This document shows, in pieces, positions 16,515 through 25,979 of a stretch of DNA of 64,000 bases (positions are counted from its first letter, which is position 1; each line of letters begins with the position of its first letter). The notes beneath the pieces are model-generated. The model searched no databases. It was given only the letters and a program-made list of their open reading frames with translations, and was not told the DNA's origin. Position numbers and translations under genes: made by a program. This DNA comes from Acetobacterium tundrae (GTDB lineage Bacteria; Bacillota; Clostridia; Eubacteriales; Eubacteriaceae): assembly GCF_008086615.1 (NCBI RefSeq), contig NZ_RXYB01000003.1:124001-188000 (forward strand). The letters are read 5' to 3'.

Positions 16515-16544
16515 TTACGTACATATCTGTATATTATCAGTATA
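16515..16544 (-). promoter_or_regulatory. Promoter and operator of the second corrinoid-GntR unit
   Basis: On the minus strand a TATACT -10 (16544-16539) with a weak TGTAAT -35 17 bp upstream, then TATACAGATATGTACGTAA (16533-16515). This shares the pattern TNTACAGANNTGTACGT with the site before the CobW operon. Confidence 0.6.
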
Positions 16545-16683
16545 GCACATTCAATTATCTAATTACAGAATATTCTTAACGTATTATTCTCAAAAAAAAA
16601 GAAAACAATCGATCAAAAATCTGAAAATCTTCAGTTTTTTAATCGATGTTTTACAATTTTAAATCAGCATCTGTCGGTTACTT

Positions 16684-17700
16684 TTACTTTGTGCCATTTT
16701 TTTCAAAATACTTATTGGTGCGATTCTCCGCATTTTCCCGGAGATTAAAATAATAGAATGGATAGTCAAAGGTATGATATACGCCTTTTCCAAACGTTGC
16801 ATTACCAGGCGATAATAAATCAACATTCGCCGTGCTACAAATCAGCACCCCTTTTGCTAAATTAATCTGGGCATCCGCAAAATTCATCACTGGCTCAATT
16901 TTCCCTTCAGCATTTAAAACCGCAGAGCCATCACGATTGAGTGCAATAGAACCTAAGTTTTCAGCTGCCGTTGCGAGAGTTTCATCACGCTTCCAATTGA
17001 TTGGATTAATAACAAGAGCGCCTTCAGTAACAACAGGATTACCTGGATCGAGAACCGTTTCTGCTTCTGTATTGTAAGAAACAATAACGCCGGTATCATC
17101 CGGACCTTCGGCAAATTTCAAATGCGGATTAGCCGTAAGATAATCATTTGTAACGGTAAAGCCAATGACATAGGCGACAACCATTCGCTTATAAACATCC
17201 GGATGATCTTTTAAATACCCGGATAATAGATTACTCATTACATCAGAGCCTTGTGAATGACCAACTAAAATAAAAGGACGGCCATTATTATAATGTTTAA
17301 TGTAGTAATCAAACGCTGCTGTAGCATCTGTAGTGGGTATCCCGGCAATGGTTTCTTCACGATCAACCGCTGATAAATTGTCCTGTCTATAGTAGGGGGC
17401 ATAAATATTTCCGACGGTTTCAAAAGCAGTGGCCTGTCTGCCATAGGCTGTTTTTGCACCTTGCACCATCCCGGCATCATCGATTGTGCTAATACTTGGA
17501 TCTGTCTCATCAGCAGGTAAATACGACGTGGGATAAAGGTAAAACACATCCACCTCTTTATCTGTGGTGGTAGGTATGTTCAACCAGTTCTCAGTTTTTG
17601 AATAATCGGTTACATCCTTCTTATTGCCACAAGCCGTTAATAATATGCTTAGACTAAGAATTGCAACTGCCAAAGCAATCTTTTCCCTTTTCATTTTCAT
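16684..17700 (-). CDS. DUF3089-type alpha/beta-hydrolase lipoprotein
   Basis: A 338-residue exported lipoprotein. Residues 1-20 are a lipoprotein signal ending in the lipobox LLTAC, so Cys20 would be lipid-anchored on the outer face of the membrane. The body is an alpha/beta hydrolase with nucleophile elbow GHSQG (about residue 150) and a DVFYLYPTSYL opening typical of DUF3089. Candidate catalytic His in VYHTFDYPFYY near the end. The chosen ATG (17700) follows AGGAGG; the 16 codons before it include the ribosome site. Substrate unknown (ester or lipid hydrolysis likely). It lies 29 bp downstream of the condensation-like gene, in the same operon. Confidence 0.85.
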   Translation of the reverse strand: MKMKREKIALAVAILSLSILLTACGNKKDVTDYSKTENWLNIPTTTDKEVDVFYLYPTSYLPADETDPSISTIDDAGMVQGAKTAYGRQATAFETVGNIYAPYYRQDNLSAVDREETIAGIPTTDATAAFDYYIKHYNNGRPFILVGHSQGSDVMSNLLSGYLKDHPDVYKRMVVAYVIGFTVTNDYLTANPHLKFAEGPDDTGVIVSYNTEAETVLDPGNPVVTEGALVINPINWKRDETLATAAENLGSIALNRDGSAVLNAEGKIEPVMNFADAQINLAKGVLICSTANVDLLSPGNATFGKGVYHTFDYPFYYFNLRENAENRTNKYFEKNGTK

Positions 17701-17729
17701 TTTCTGTTCTTCCTCCTCATTATTTATGA

Positions 17730-19019
17730 TTATTCCATTTCTACCCATACACGATCATTTATAACATAAGATAGCTCTTTGTCAAGTAAGGAGAAAAAGC
17801 TTGTGATTTTATTACGATCTTCGTGGCTACCATATAAATTACATGTAAAGGTTATTTTATCAGCAAAACTACTTAGCGCCAATTGAAAATAGGGGCGGTA
17901 TTTTACTGAGCCAAACATAAATGCATTATTAATTGATGCGCCCTTAAATTTCAATAACGTTGAATCCAATACCCCTATATTGGTCATACAAATCAATGGG
18001 TTTTTAAAACCGCGTTTGGTCATTTTATAGCCTGTTTTATCGCTAAAGATTTTCGCAAGTAAATCGAGTTTCACAAACCCATTCAAGCCAATATTTTTTG
18101 CTTTTTTAATATTCATCATCTGATTGATTTTTGTTACCGTATCATAAAAATTTTCTCTCTGAACAAGATTTAAATTTGTAATCACGGTGGAAGATAGATT
18201 TGAAAGCGCCATAAAATCTTTGTTTTTCAAGTTTCTGCGCATATCGACCATGATTGGGATATTGAGTGGCTCAGTAGTAATAATTAATATTCGATAAAGA
18301 ACTCGATAATATGCCGCAAGGATAATATCATTCACGGTAACCTTATTGATTTTACAGTATTTTCTAATTTCAGCAAATTGATTCTGTGATATTTCATGAG
18401 TAAGAAAAAACGGAGTAACCTTTTTTTCTTCACTCATTGGAAATTTATAACTGCTATTTTGATTGCTATCTTTACGTTGAAATAAAAGCGCCTTTAATCG
18501 ATCCATTAAACTAAATTCAGCAATGATTTTTTTGAAGCCGCGATCCCCATTAATCACAAATTCAGGAGAATAATCAAAATTTTCAAGCAGCTCAGAATAA
18601 AAACTGCCCAGCAGATATAAGCTTTGCTTAAAACCGGCAGCGTCGCAAATCATATGATTCATAACAATTGCAAGAGAATCTTCATTTGCTGTAAATAAGC
18701 AAGCTTTTATCTGCGGACCAGTCATTTCGTTTATCTTTTCTGTAATAAAGCCATTAAAATCACCTTCATTATCAACGATAATAAAATTGTCTTTGACTTC
18801 TAAATAGTCAACACTTTCCCAGTAAAAGCTTCCGTTTTCCTCTCTATATACACTGGACAAAATAGGAACAACTTTTAACAATAACCGCATTGCCTGCTCC
18901 ATAGCGCGTATATTAAGTTTATCTTCAAATCTTATTACCCCATGGAGGGTATGGTCATTAAATTTATTTACCTCCGATAAATATTGAAATTTATCAAAAA
19001 CTTCAGCCTTAAAATTCAT
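17730..19019 (-). CDS. Condensation-domain / alcohol-acyltransferase-like protein
   Basis: A 429-residue cytoplasmic protein with the two-lobed condensation/acetyltransferase fold. NHMICDAAG (about residues 116-124) corresponds to the HHXXXDG active-site motif with the first His replaced by Asn, and MVDMRRNL (about 267) matches the second conserved block. Such proteins transfer acyl groups to alcohols, amines or polyketide chains. There is no carrier protein or NRPS module nearby. Its start overlaps the end of the diguanylate cyclase gene by 11 nt and the lipoprotein hydrolase follows, suggesting acylation and de-acylation of an envelope lipid or glycan under c-di-GMP control (inference). Confidence 0.75.
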   Translation of the reverse strand: MNFKAEVFDKFQYLSEVNKFNDHTLHGVIRFEDKLNIRAMEQAMRLLLKVVPILSSVYREENGSFYWESVDYLEVKDNFIIVDNEGDFNGFITEKINEMTGPQIKACLFTANEDSLAIVMNHMICDAAGFKQSLYLLGSFYSELLENFDYSPEFVINGDRGFKKIIAEFSLMDRLKALLFQRKDSNQNSSYKFPMSEEKKVTPFFLTHEISQNQFAEIRKYCKINKVTVNDIILAAYYRVLYRILIITTEPLNIPIMVDMRRNLKNKDFMALSNLSSTVITNLNLVQRENFYDTVTKINQMMNIKKAKNIGLNGFVKLDLLAKIFSDKTGYKMTKRGFKNPLICMTNIGVLDSTLLKFKGASINNAFMFGSVKYRPYFQLALSSFADKITFTCNLYGSHEDRNKITSFFSLLDKELSYVINDRVWVEME

Positions 19020-20394
19020 GAATTTCTTCTCGATTCTTTTTTTTCAGTTTATTAGCATACATCTTTTTATCTGCTGCATTAATCACATCGTTGACACTTA
19101 ATTTGTTATTTTCTGTTAATTCTATTATTCCGTAACTAAAAGCATGTTGATACATTTTTTCGCTTTTCTTATCATATTCTTGCAATTCATCGTTGATTCG
19201 TGTGATTACTTTTTCAACATCCAATTGAAAACAGCCAGGAAAAATGACAAGAAATTCATCACCGCCTATTCGGCTAATTGTATCAATCTCTCGTAAGGTT
19301 GATTTAATGATTGTTGTAATACAATTAATTAAATTATCTCCCTCTTCATGACCAAAGGTATCGTTTACCATCTTGAGGCCATCAATATCAAGAAAGCAGA
19401 TAGATAAAGGTAATCCTGTCCTATGTTCAAAAGCCAGTTCTTTTTCCAATATCATCAGTCCTGTTCTCCGGTTTGAAACCCCTGTCATTGGATCAGTAAA
19501 AGCATAATATTCGAGCTTTTCATTCTGCCTTTTTAATATTTGGTCCATTTTTTGTCTTTCAGTTATGTCATTGAATAAAATTACTGTTCCTCTATATTTT
19601 TCGCTAACATCTAACATTTTTTTGAATTTTATCAAATATGTTTTTTGGCCCTCTTTTGTTTCAATTGTTTTTTCAAGTAAAACTTCTTTTTCATTTAAAT
19701 CAGTAAATTTATTGAGTTCTCCAATTAGCCAGCTCAACTCTTTTTCATTATTGATATTTCGGTAATATTTCATTCCCGAAACAACAACATCAAAGAAGAC
19801 TTCCGCTGCTTTATAATTAATATTTTCGATATTGTTATCCTCATCCACGAGAATAATTGGATCATAAATACTTTCGAAAATTGTGAGGTATTTATTTTTT
19901 TCATTTGTCATGACTCTGTTCACTTCCTGAAGATCTGTTAACTCATGATTTTCTGATAACCCAGACCATTCTATTGCAAAGCCCAATTCCACTTGATCAA
20001 AATACCGTTTGATATACAAAGAACAATATTTTTTTTCTTCTGGTAAAAAATCGCTCTCAAAAATCAAATCTTCATATGCCTGTTGATAATATTTCATAAA
20101 ACCCAGAAACATGCCTAATGTAACACCACGTGATCGATGTTTTTGTGCTTCAATTATGCCAAATTCAGCAACTTCACTTTTTGTAAAATCATCATCCGGT
20201 CCCATCTCCGGTATATCATTCTTTTCAATGACTTTTACTAATGCTTGCGATAGACCTGCTATTGACAGCCGCCATGCTTCTTTTAACGTTGACGTATATT
20301 TTGTATAATTTCTTTCTTTTCCATATTTCAAAGATTTTTCCATAAGAATGTCTTCATTATCTAAAATAATCCTTTTGAATTTTTCCATATTCAT
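19009..20394 (-). CDS. Diguanylate cyclase with RsbRD-N-like, PAS and GGDEF domains
   Basis: A 461-residue soluble protein. N-terminal helical domain (about 15-150, with GVTLGMFLGFMKYYQQAYED), like domains preceding PAS kinases in anaerobes; a PAS domain (about 165-285, FESIYDPIILVDEDN); coiled linker; and a GGDEF domain (about 300-455) with intact RIGGDEFLVIF. It should make c-di-GMP from GTP. There is no membrane segment, so it senses an internal signal, perhaps through the PAS or N-terminal domain. The ATG follows AGGAGAGG. It is the first gene of a three-gene operon with a condensation-like acyltransferase and a DUF3089 lipoprotein. Confidence 0.9.
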   Translation of the reverse strand: MNMEKFKRIILDNEDILMEKSLKYGKERNYTKYTSTLKEAWRLSIAGLSQALVKVIEKNDIPEMGPDDDFTKSEVAEFGIIEAQKHRSRGVTLGMFLGFMKYYQQAYEDLIFESDFLPEEKKYCSLYIKRYFDQVELGFAIEWSGLSENHELTDLQEVNRVMTNEKNKYLTIFESIYDPIILVDEDNNIENINYKAAEVFFDVVVSGMKYYRNINNEKELSWLIGELNKFTDLNEKEVLLEKTIETKEGQKTYLIKFKKMLDVSEKYRGTVILFNDITERQKMDQILKRQNEKLEYYAFTDPMTGVSNRRTGLMILEKELAFEHRTGLPLSICFLDIDGLKMVNDTFGHEEGDNLINCITTIIKSTLREIDTISRIGGDEFLVIFPGCFQLDVEKVITRINDELQEYDKKSEKMYQHAFSYGIIELTENNKLSVNDVINAADKKMYANKLKKKNREEIHEF

Positions 20395-20429
20395 TTCTTT
20401 AACCTCTCCTTCTTTGAAGAATCACTTAA

Positions 20430-20456
20430 TCATTTTCTCGCCACAGGAGAAAATGA
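20430..20456 (-). promoter_or_regulatory. Hairpin in the 5' leader of the diguanylate cyclase gene
   Basis: TCATTTTCTC and GAGAAAATGA form a perfect 10-bp stem with a 7-nt loop, 36 bp before the gene. There is no T tract in the gene's direction, so it is not a simple terminator. It may affect mRNA stability or bind a regulator. No known riboswitch consensus was recognised. Confidence 0.4.
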
Positions 20457-20711
20457 CATGGTTATAAACATTTTTGAAAATCGAGTGTTATTCGAATTCA
20501 ATAAATACGCAGTAAATATTGTTCCTCGACGAAGAATCTGGTTGAATCAAAATTATATTTTGATACTCACATTTGAGTAATATTTAATCATTTAAATTGA
20601 ATTTTGGCAAACTGTTTTTTGAGAACGTTCTTCTTTAAGTACCATTCTTTTTTAATCAATTTTTTTGCCATTTGCTTTCCAGCCGTTTTTCATATCATCT
20701 TCCCAAAAATA

Positions 20712-20759
20712 AAAAATGGTTATGATTGTCTCAATACGAGACTTGAATCATAACCAAGC
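20712..20759. repeat. Dispersed imperfect palindrome, copy C
   Basis: TGGTTATGATTGTCTC pairs with GAGAC...ATCATAACCA. The best-paired copy of the family, sharing the upstream CAT-TTTCCCAAAAA stretch with copy B. Confidence 0.75.
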
Positions 20760-21135
20760 AAATCTATTCCGTGTAACCTATATTTCTATAAAATTATTAC
20801 AAAAAACTGTCACTCCTTATAAATAAAGAATTACAGCGTATTTCAAAATTTTCTATATTATAAAAATCTGAAAATGTAAAGAGATGTGTAAGGTTATCAA
20901 TATCCATCAGAGAACCGAAACATCAGATACCGTCTTATGCTGCTTTTTTTACATTCAAGATTTAAATTAACTAGAACATATTTACTAAATATATTTTAAG
21001 CCTTTTTTCGCTGCTTCTCAGGACTTTCAGCTCTTCTTCATAAAATACCTCCAAACTGATTTTATGCTACATCAGTTTGGAGGTTGACACGAATTTTGAA
21101 ACGGTCTCGGTCTATCGTAATTTTCCCTTCTCTCA
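20760..21135. other. Intergenic DNA with a perfect 12-bp inverted repeat
   Basis: No gene recognised. CCTCCAAACTGA (21048-21059) and TCAGTTTGGAGG (21072-21083) pair perfectly around a 12-nt loop. On the minus strand a frame beside it reads VFYEEELKVLRSSEKRLK and stops near 20970; it may be a scrap of a lost gene. The rest is AT-rich with nothing supportable. Confidence 0.5.
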
Positions 21136-21170
21136 AATAAATAAGTAGCTATGATTGTTCAAAAATCAGT
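21136..21170. repeat. Dispersed palindrome, copy D (truncated)
   Basis: Only the left arm AAGTAGCTATGATTGT is kept, followed by TTCAAAAATCAG. It is the same family as the copies at 7518, 10193 and 20712. It lies just after the stop codon of a 49-codon gene on the minus strand. Confidence 0.6.
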
Positions 21171-21174
21171 TTTT

Positions 21175-21324
21175 TTAAATCTCTTTGTTTTCTTTGTCTT
21201 CGATGGTTCTCAAAGATTTCCGAAGGACATCCTTCACCTGGTCCTCTTTATTTGTGGGAATCGTTATGATTTCTTCTAAGTCTTCAATTATTATTCTGAT
21301 TTTATCTTCTTTACTGATTTTCAT
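21175..21324 (-). CDS. Small charged protein, 49 residues
   Basis: ATG at 21324 with AGGAAGTG seven bases upstream; the product starts MKISKEDKIRIIIEDLEEI and ends KENKEI. It is rich in Lys and Glu, entirely helical by eye, with no membrane segment. No family recognised. Good ribosome site, sensible charge pattern and a stop directly before repeat copy D make a real gene more likely than chance. It is isolated from other minus-strand genes. Confidence 0.55.
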   Translation of the reverse strand: MKISKEDKIRIIIEDLEEIITIPTNKEDQVKDVLRKSLRTIEDKENKEI

Positions 21325-21469
21325 TTTATCACTTCCTTTCAATCACTAAATGATATCATATCCCTAGCGAATTGTGTTATATTTGGCAACGTTGTTTTCA
21401 ATTGTTAGCTATTCCGGGTCTGTTTTAAGGGATTCTTGCAGAAAAGCCGAATAACAATGGCCCTCTCTG

Positions 21470-21595
21470 CTATGTGAATATCCTATTTAAATAGTTGCGC
21501 GCTTTCCGATATTTCAAAGCACGTTTTTCCAGAACCAATTCAATATTCTTACCACCTACGTTATCGTTTTTTACCAGTGTTACGTAAATAATCAC
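21470..21595 (-). CDS. Possible small protein, 41 residues
   Basis: GTG at 21595 follows GGAGAAC seven bases upstream; the frame reads MIIYVTLVKNDNVGGKN then a basic tail EKRALKYRKARNYLNRIFT. No family recognised. The short length and GTG start leave doubt; it could also be the end of a decayed gene. Confidence 0.3.
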   Translation of the reverse strand: MIIYVTLVKNDNVGGKNIELVLEKRALKYRKARNYLNRIFT

Positions 21596-21647
21596 AATAA
21601 AAGTTCTCCAACAATTAATTCAATGGGCAGCTGTAAATGGCAACTAC

Positions 21648-21699
21648 ACTTTGCATAATGCAAAGTACACTTGACATCCAATTTCTTCTATGCTATACT
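21648..21699 (+). promoter_or_regulatory. Promoter and palindromic operator of the XRE operon
   Basis: ACTTTGCATAATGCAAAGT (21648-21666) is a perfect inverted repeat lying immediately before TTGACA (21671-21676), 17 bp, TATACT (21694-21699). Binding by the XRE regulator encoded next would block or activate the promoter. Confidence 0.8.
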
Positions 21700-21723
21700 C
21701 AAATTAATGAAGGAGGTATTTTC

Positions 21724-21957
21724 TTGAATGATAATATAAAGTTTAAAAATCGATTGAAAGTTTCACGTGCTGAAATTAATATCTCGCAAGAACAACTTGC
21801 AAAATTGGCTGGTGTATCTAGACAAACAATAGGTTCCATTGAAACTGGTCAATACTGTCCAACAACTAAACTTTCTTTAATTCTTTCAAAATGCTTACAG
21901 AAAAAAGTTGAGGACTTATTCTATCTTGAGGAGGATGATAATAATGAAAAACAATAA
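21724..21957 (+). CDS. XRE-family helix-turn-helix regulator, short
   Basis: A 77-residue cytoplasmic DNA-binding protein; the helix-turn-helix is about residues 16-40 (ISQEQLAKLAGVSRQTIGSI). The start is TTG at 21724, seven bases after GGAGG; in-frame codons upstream cross the promoter and are not coding. The last 14 bases overlap the next gene, a small membrane protein. XRE-membrane protein pairs of this kind are common in Firmicutes; the regulator usually controls its own operon, here probably through the 19-bp palindrome upstream. Confidence 0.88.
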   Translation: MNDNIKFKNRLKVSRAEINISQEQLAKLAGVSRQTIGSIETGQYCPTTKLSLILSKCLQKKVEDLFYLEEDDNNEKQ

Positions 21958-22288
21958 ACAAGGAAAAGATATCCCTATGTATGGTGTTGTTGATGAAAGA
22001 ACCAAAGCTGTAGTATATCAAGGTGATGCATATACAGGACGTTTTATGTTGTTTGCAGTACTAATTGATGTTTTCATTCGAGGATTAAATCTAAATATTC
22101 CATTTTTAGATTCAAATTGGGATTTGATGCTTATCGTAATTATCGGAAGTATTATCTCTACTGTTTATCAAGTCAAAAACAGAGTTATTTTCAACTCTGA
22201 ATCTAAATCTAAAAGCCTTCTTTTCCTTATGGTTTTTATAAGTCTTTGTGCTCTAATTACCTTTATGATTACAAGCGTCAAATATTGA
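21944..22288 (+). CDS. Small membrane protein, DUF6773-like
   Basis: A 114-residue protein with three hydrophobic stretches (about 29-47, 58-75, 90-108). The ATG at 21944 follows GAGGAGG inside the preceding XRE gene, so the two are translationally coupled. The N-terminal part PMYGVVDERTKAVVYQG is soluble. I match it tentatively to DUF6773, which is typically encoded beside XRE regulators; no function is known. Confidence 0.75.
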   Translation: MKNNKQGKDIPMYGVVDERTKAVVYQGDAYTGRFMLFAVLIDVFIRGLNLNIPFLDSNWDLMLIVIIGSIISTVYQVKNRVIFNSESKSKSLLFLMVFISLCALITFMITSVKY

Positions 22289-22424
22289 TTGTTCAGTTTC
22301 TTCCATTAGAATATTCATTATGTTGTAATTTAGTTTGAATGATGTGACTGACTTGAATAACAGCTGCTTCCATAATAATCAAATAAATGTTTGCACCTAA
22401 ACTAAACTCAATTGGCAAAAAATA

Positions 22425-22466
22425 AACACTTTTCTAACCATTGCAATCTGGTTAGAAAAGTGTTTT
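22425..22466 (+). terminator. Strong hairpin terminator after the XRE operon
   Basis: AAACACTTTTCTAACC pairs perfectly over 16 bp with its complement around a 10-nt loop; the second arm ends in TTTT and is followed by GTTGTC. The rest of the 22289-22780 gap holds a second hairpin (22645-22701) and no recognised gene. Confidence 0.75.
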
Positions 22467-22644
22467 GTTGTCTTTCCTGTTCAAGGGTAAATCCCTTCAT
22501 CCTCGAAAAGGCAATTCTCTTTATCTTCTGCTTGGGGATTCAGGTCTTTGCCCTTGACCAACAAAAGCCATGATTAAGCTCTTAGGTTCGTGTATTCAAT
22601 AATCATTAAAAGCGTTGACTTTACAAGGCTTTCGGCTACTATGA

Positions 22645-22701
22645 AATAAAAATAAAAGAGACCGTAAGATGAGGAATATTTGGACTCATCTTATGGTCTC
22701 T
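22645..22701 (-). terminator. Terminator of the guaB-guaA operon
   Basis: A 17-bp stem with one G-T pair (AGAGACC-TAAGATGAG) around an 11-nt loop, followed on the minus strand by TTTTATTTTTATTTC. Confidence 0.85.
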
Positions 22702-22780
22702 GCTACTTTTTATTTAGTTGTTGACGATATACTTTTTTGCCCTTTTAAGGATAAAGTATATTGCCCTTTAACAATCCCTA

Positions 22781-24328
22781 TCACTCCCACTCGATCGTAC
22801 TAGGCGGTTTTGAAGTGATGTCATAAACAATACGATTCACATGTTTAACCTCGTTGACAATCCGGTTCGAGATGCTTTCCAGCACGTCAAAAGGGATTCT
22901 GGCCCAGTCGGAGGTCATTCCATCAACTGAGGTAACCGCTCTTAAACCAATGGTATAATCGTAGGTCCGTTCATCTCCCATAACACCAACGCTTCGGTTT
23001 CCCGGGAGTACAGCAAAGTATTGCCAGATTTTTTCGTTCAAACCGACTTTGGCAATTTCATCACGGAAGACATAATCGGCTTCTTTTAAAATATTCAGCT
23101 TTTCTTTGGTCACATCTCCAATGATCCGAATGGCAAGTCCCGGTCCCGGAAAAGGCTGACGCCAGACCAAATCATGATCCAGGCCCAGTTCTTCACCAAC
23201 GGCTCGGACTTCGTCTTTGAATAGATTTCTCAGCGGTTCGATGAGTTCAAAATCCACATCGTCTGGCAGTCCGCCGACGTTGTGATGACTCTTGATCACG
23301 GCGGCATTTTTAGTGCCGCTTTCAATGACATCTGGATAAATGGTTCCCTGGAGCAGAAAATCAATATCATTAAGCTTACTTGATTCTTCCTCGAACACCC
23401 GGATAAATTCTTCTCCAATGATTTTTCTTTTTTTCTCCGGATCGCTGACGCCTGCCAATTTCTCAAGGAATCGATCTTCGCAATTCACGCGGATAAAGTT
23501 CATATTGAAACGATTTTTGAAAATCGTTTCGACCTGATCCCCTTCATCCTTTCTTAGCAAGCCATGATCAACAAAAATACAGGTGAGCTTATCACCAATG
23601 GCTTTGTATACCAGGGTTGCCGCAACCGATGAATCAACGCCGCCGCTGAGTGCACAGAGAACCCGTCGATCTCCAACCTGTTCTTTTATCGCTTCGATCT
23701 GTTCCTGGGCAAAGTTTTCCATAGTCCAGAGTCCCTGACATCCGCAAATATCATAAACAAAATTGTTCAAGACTTCTTTTCCGTATTGGGTATGTTCAAC
23801 TTCCGGATGAAACTGAACGGCATAGAGCTTTCGTTTCTGACATTCCAAGGCTCCGGTAGGACACGTTTCGGTGGTCGCCGTAATGGTAAATCCTGCTGGA
23901 ATTTCTTTGATATAATTGGTATGACTCATCCAACAGGTTGACTGATTGGGAATATCTTTAAAAAGAAGGCTGTTTTCGTTTATAGTGAGTGCTTTCTTTC
24001 CATATTCTCTTATATCTGCGCCTTCGGTATGCCCTTTTAGTTGTTCAACCATTAACTGAGCTCCGTAGCAAATTCCTAGAATCGGAATGCCGAGTTCATA
24101 AATTCTGGGATCACATTCAGGTGCACCCGGTTCGTGGACACTCGATGGTCCACCTGTGAAAATAATGCCCTTGGGATTTTTTGCCAGAATTGCTTCCGGG
24201 GTTATATCATAAGGAACCACTTCAGAGTAAACTCTGGCTTCTCGAACTCGTCTGGCAATAAGCTGATTGTACTGTGCTCCAAAATCTACAATGAGAATAA
24301 CTTCACTGTGCACTTGCTTTTTTTTCAT
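22781..24328 (-). CDS. guaA: GMP synthase (glutamine-hydrolysing)
   Basis: A 515-residue cytoplasmic enzyme converting XMP, ATP and glutamine to GMP. The class I glutamine amidotransferase domain (about 8-195) has nucleophile Cys in GICYGAQL and His-Glu in FHPEVEHT. The ATP pyrophosphatase domain has [10 protein letters not shown] (about 228), and the C-terminal dimerisation domain ends [10 protein letters not shown], as in the family. Full length. It follows guaB by 9 bp, so the two last steps of GMP synthesis form an operon, ended by the hairpin at 22645-22701. Confidence 0.98.
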   Translation of the reverse strand: MKKKQVHSEVILIVDFGAQYNQLIARRVREARVYSEVVPYDITPEAILAKNPKGIIFTGGPSSVHEPGAPECDPRIYELGIPILGICYGAQLMVEQLKGHTEGADIREYGKKALTINENSLLFKDIPNQSTCWMSHTNYIKEIPAGFTITATTETCPTGALECQKRKLYAVQFHPEVEHTQYGKEVLNNFVYDICGCQGLWTMENFAQEQIEAIKEQVGDRRVLCALSGGVDSSVAATLVYKAIGDKLTCIFVDHGLLRKDEGDQVETIFKNRFNMNFIRVNCEDRFLEKLAGVSDPEKKRKIIGEEFIRVFEEESSKLNDIDFLLQGTIYPDVIESGTKNAAVIKSHHNVGGLPDDVDFELIEPLRNLFKDEVRAVGEELGLDHDLVWRQPFPGPGLAIRIIGDVTKEKLNILKEADYVFRDEIAKVGLNEKIWQYFAVLPGNRSVGVMGDERTYDYTIGLRAVTSVDGMTSDWARIPFDVLESISNRIVNEVKHVNRIVYDITSKPPSTIEWE

Positions 24329-24337
24329 AAATACTCC

Positions 24338-25810
<1,473 letters not shown>

Positions 25811-25836
25811 TCAAATTCAAACTTTCGTTTAGATGC

Positions 25837-25874
25837 AAAAAAAGCAGACAATTGGCCATGCTTTTCATCTGCTT
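25837..25874 (-). terminator. Terminator-like hairpin in the guaB leader (possible attenuator)
   Basis: On the minus strand AAGCAGA and TCTGCTT pair across a 19-nt loop, followed by TTTTTTT, 42 bp before the guaB ATG. Either it ends transcripts of the upstream E2 gene, although the stop of that gene is 106 bp away, or it attenuates guaB. No purine riboswitch consensus is visible. Confidence 0.55.
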
Positions 25875-25979
25875 CGCGTATCTTCAGTAATCTTATATTC
25901 TGTTTTTAGTCTAACACAACTGGCTTAAATGTGACAATGATTATTTTTCTGGTAACGTTATCTTTTCTCATCTTGCATT

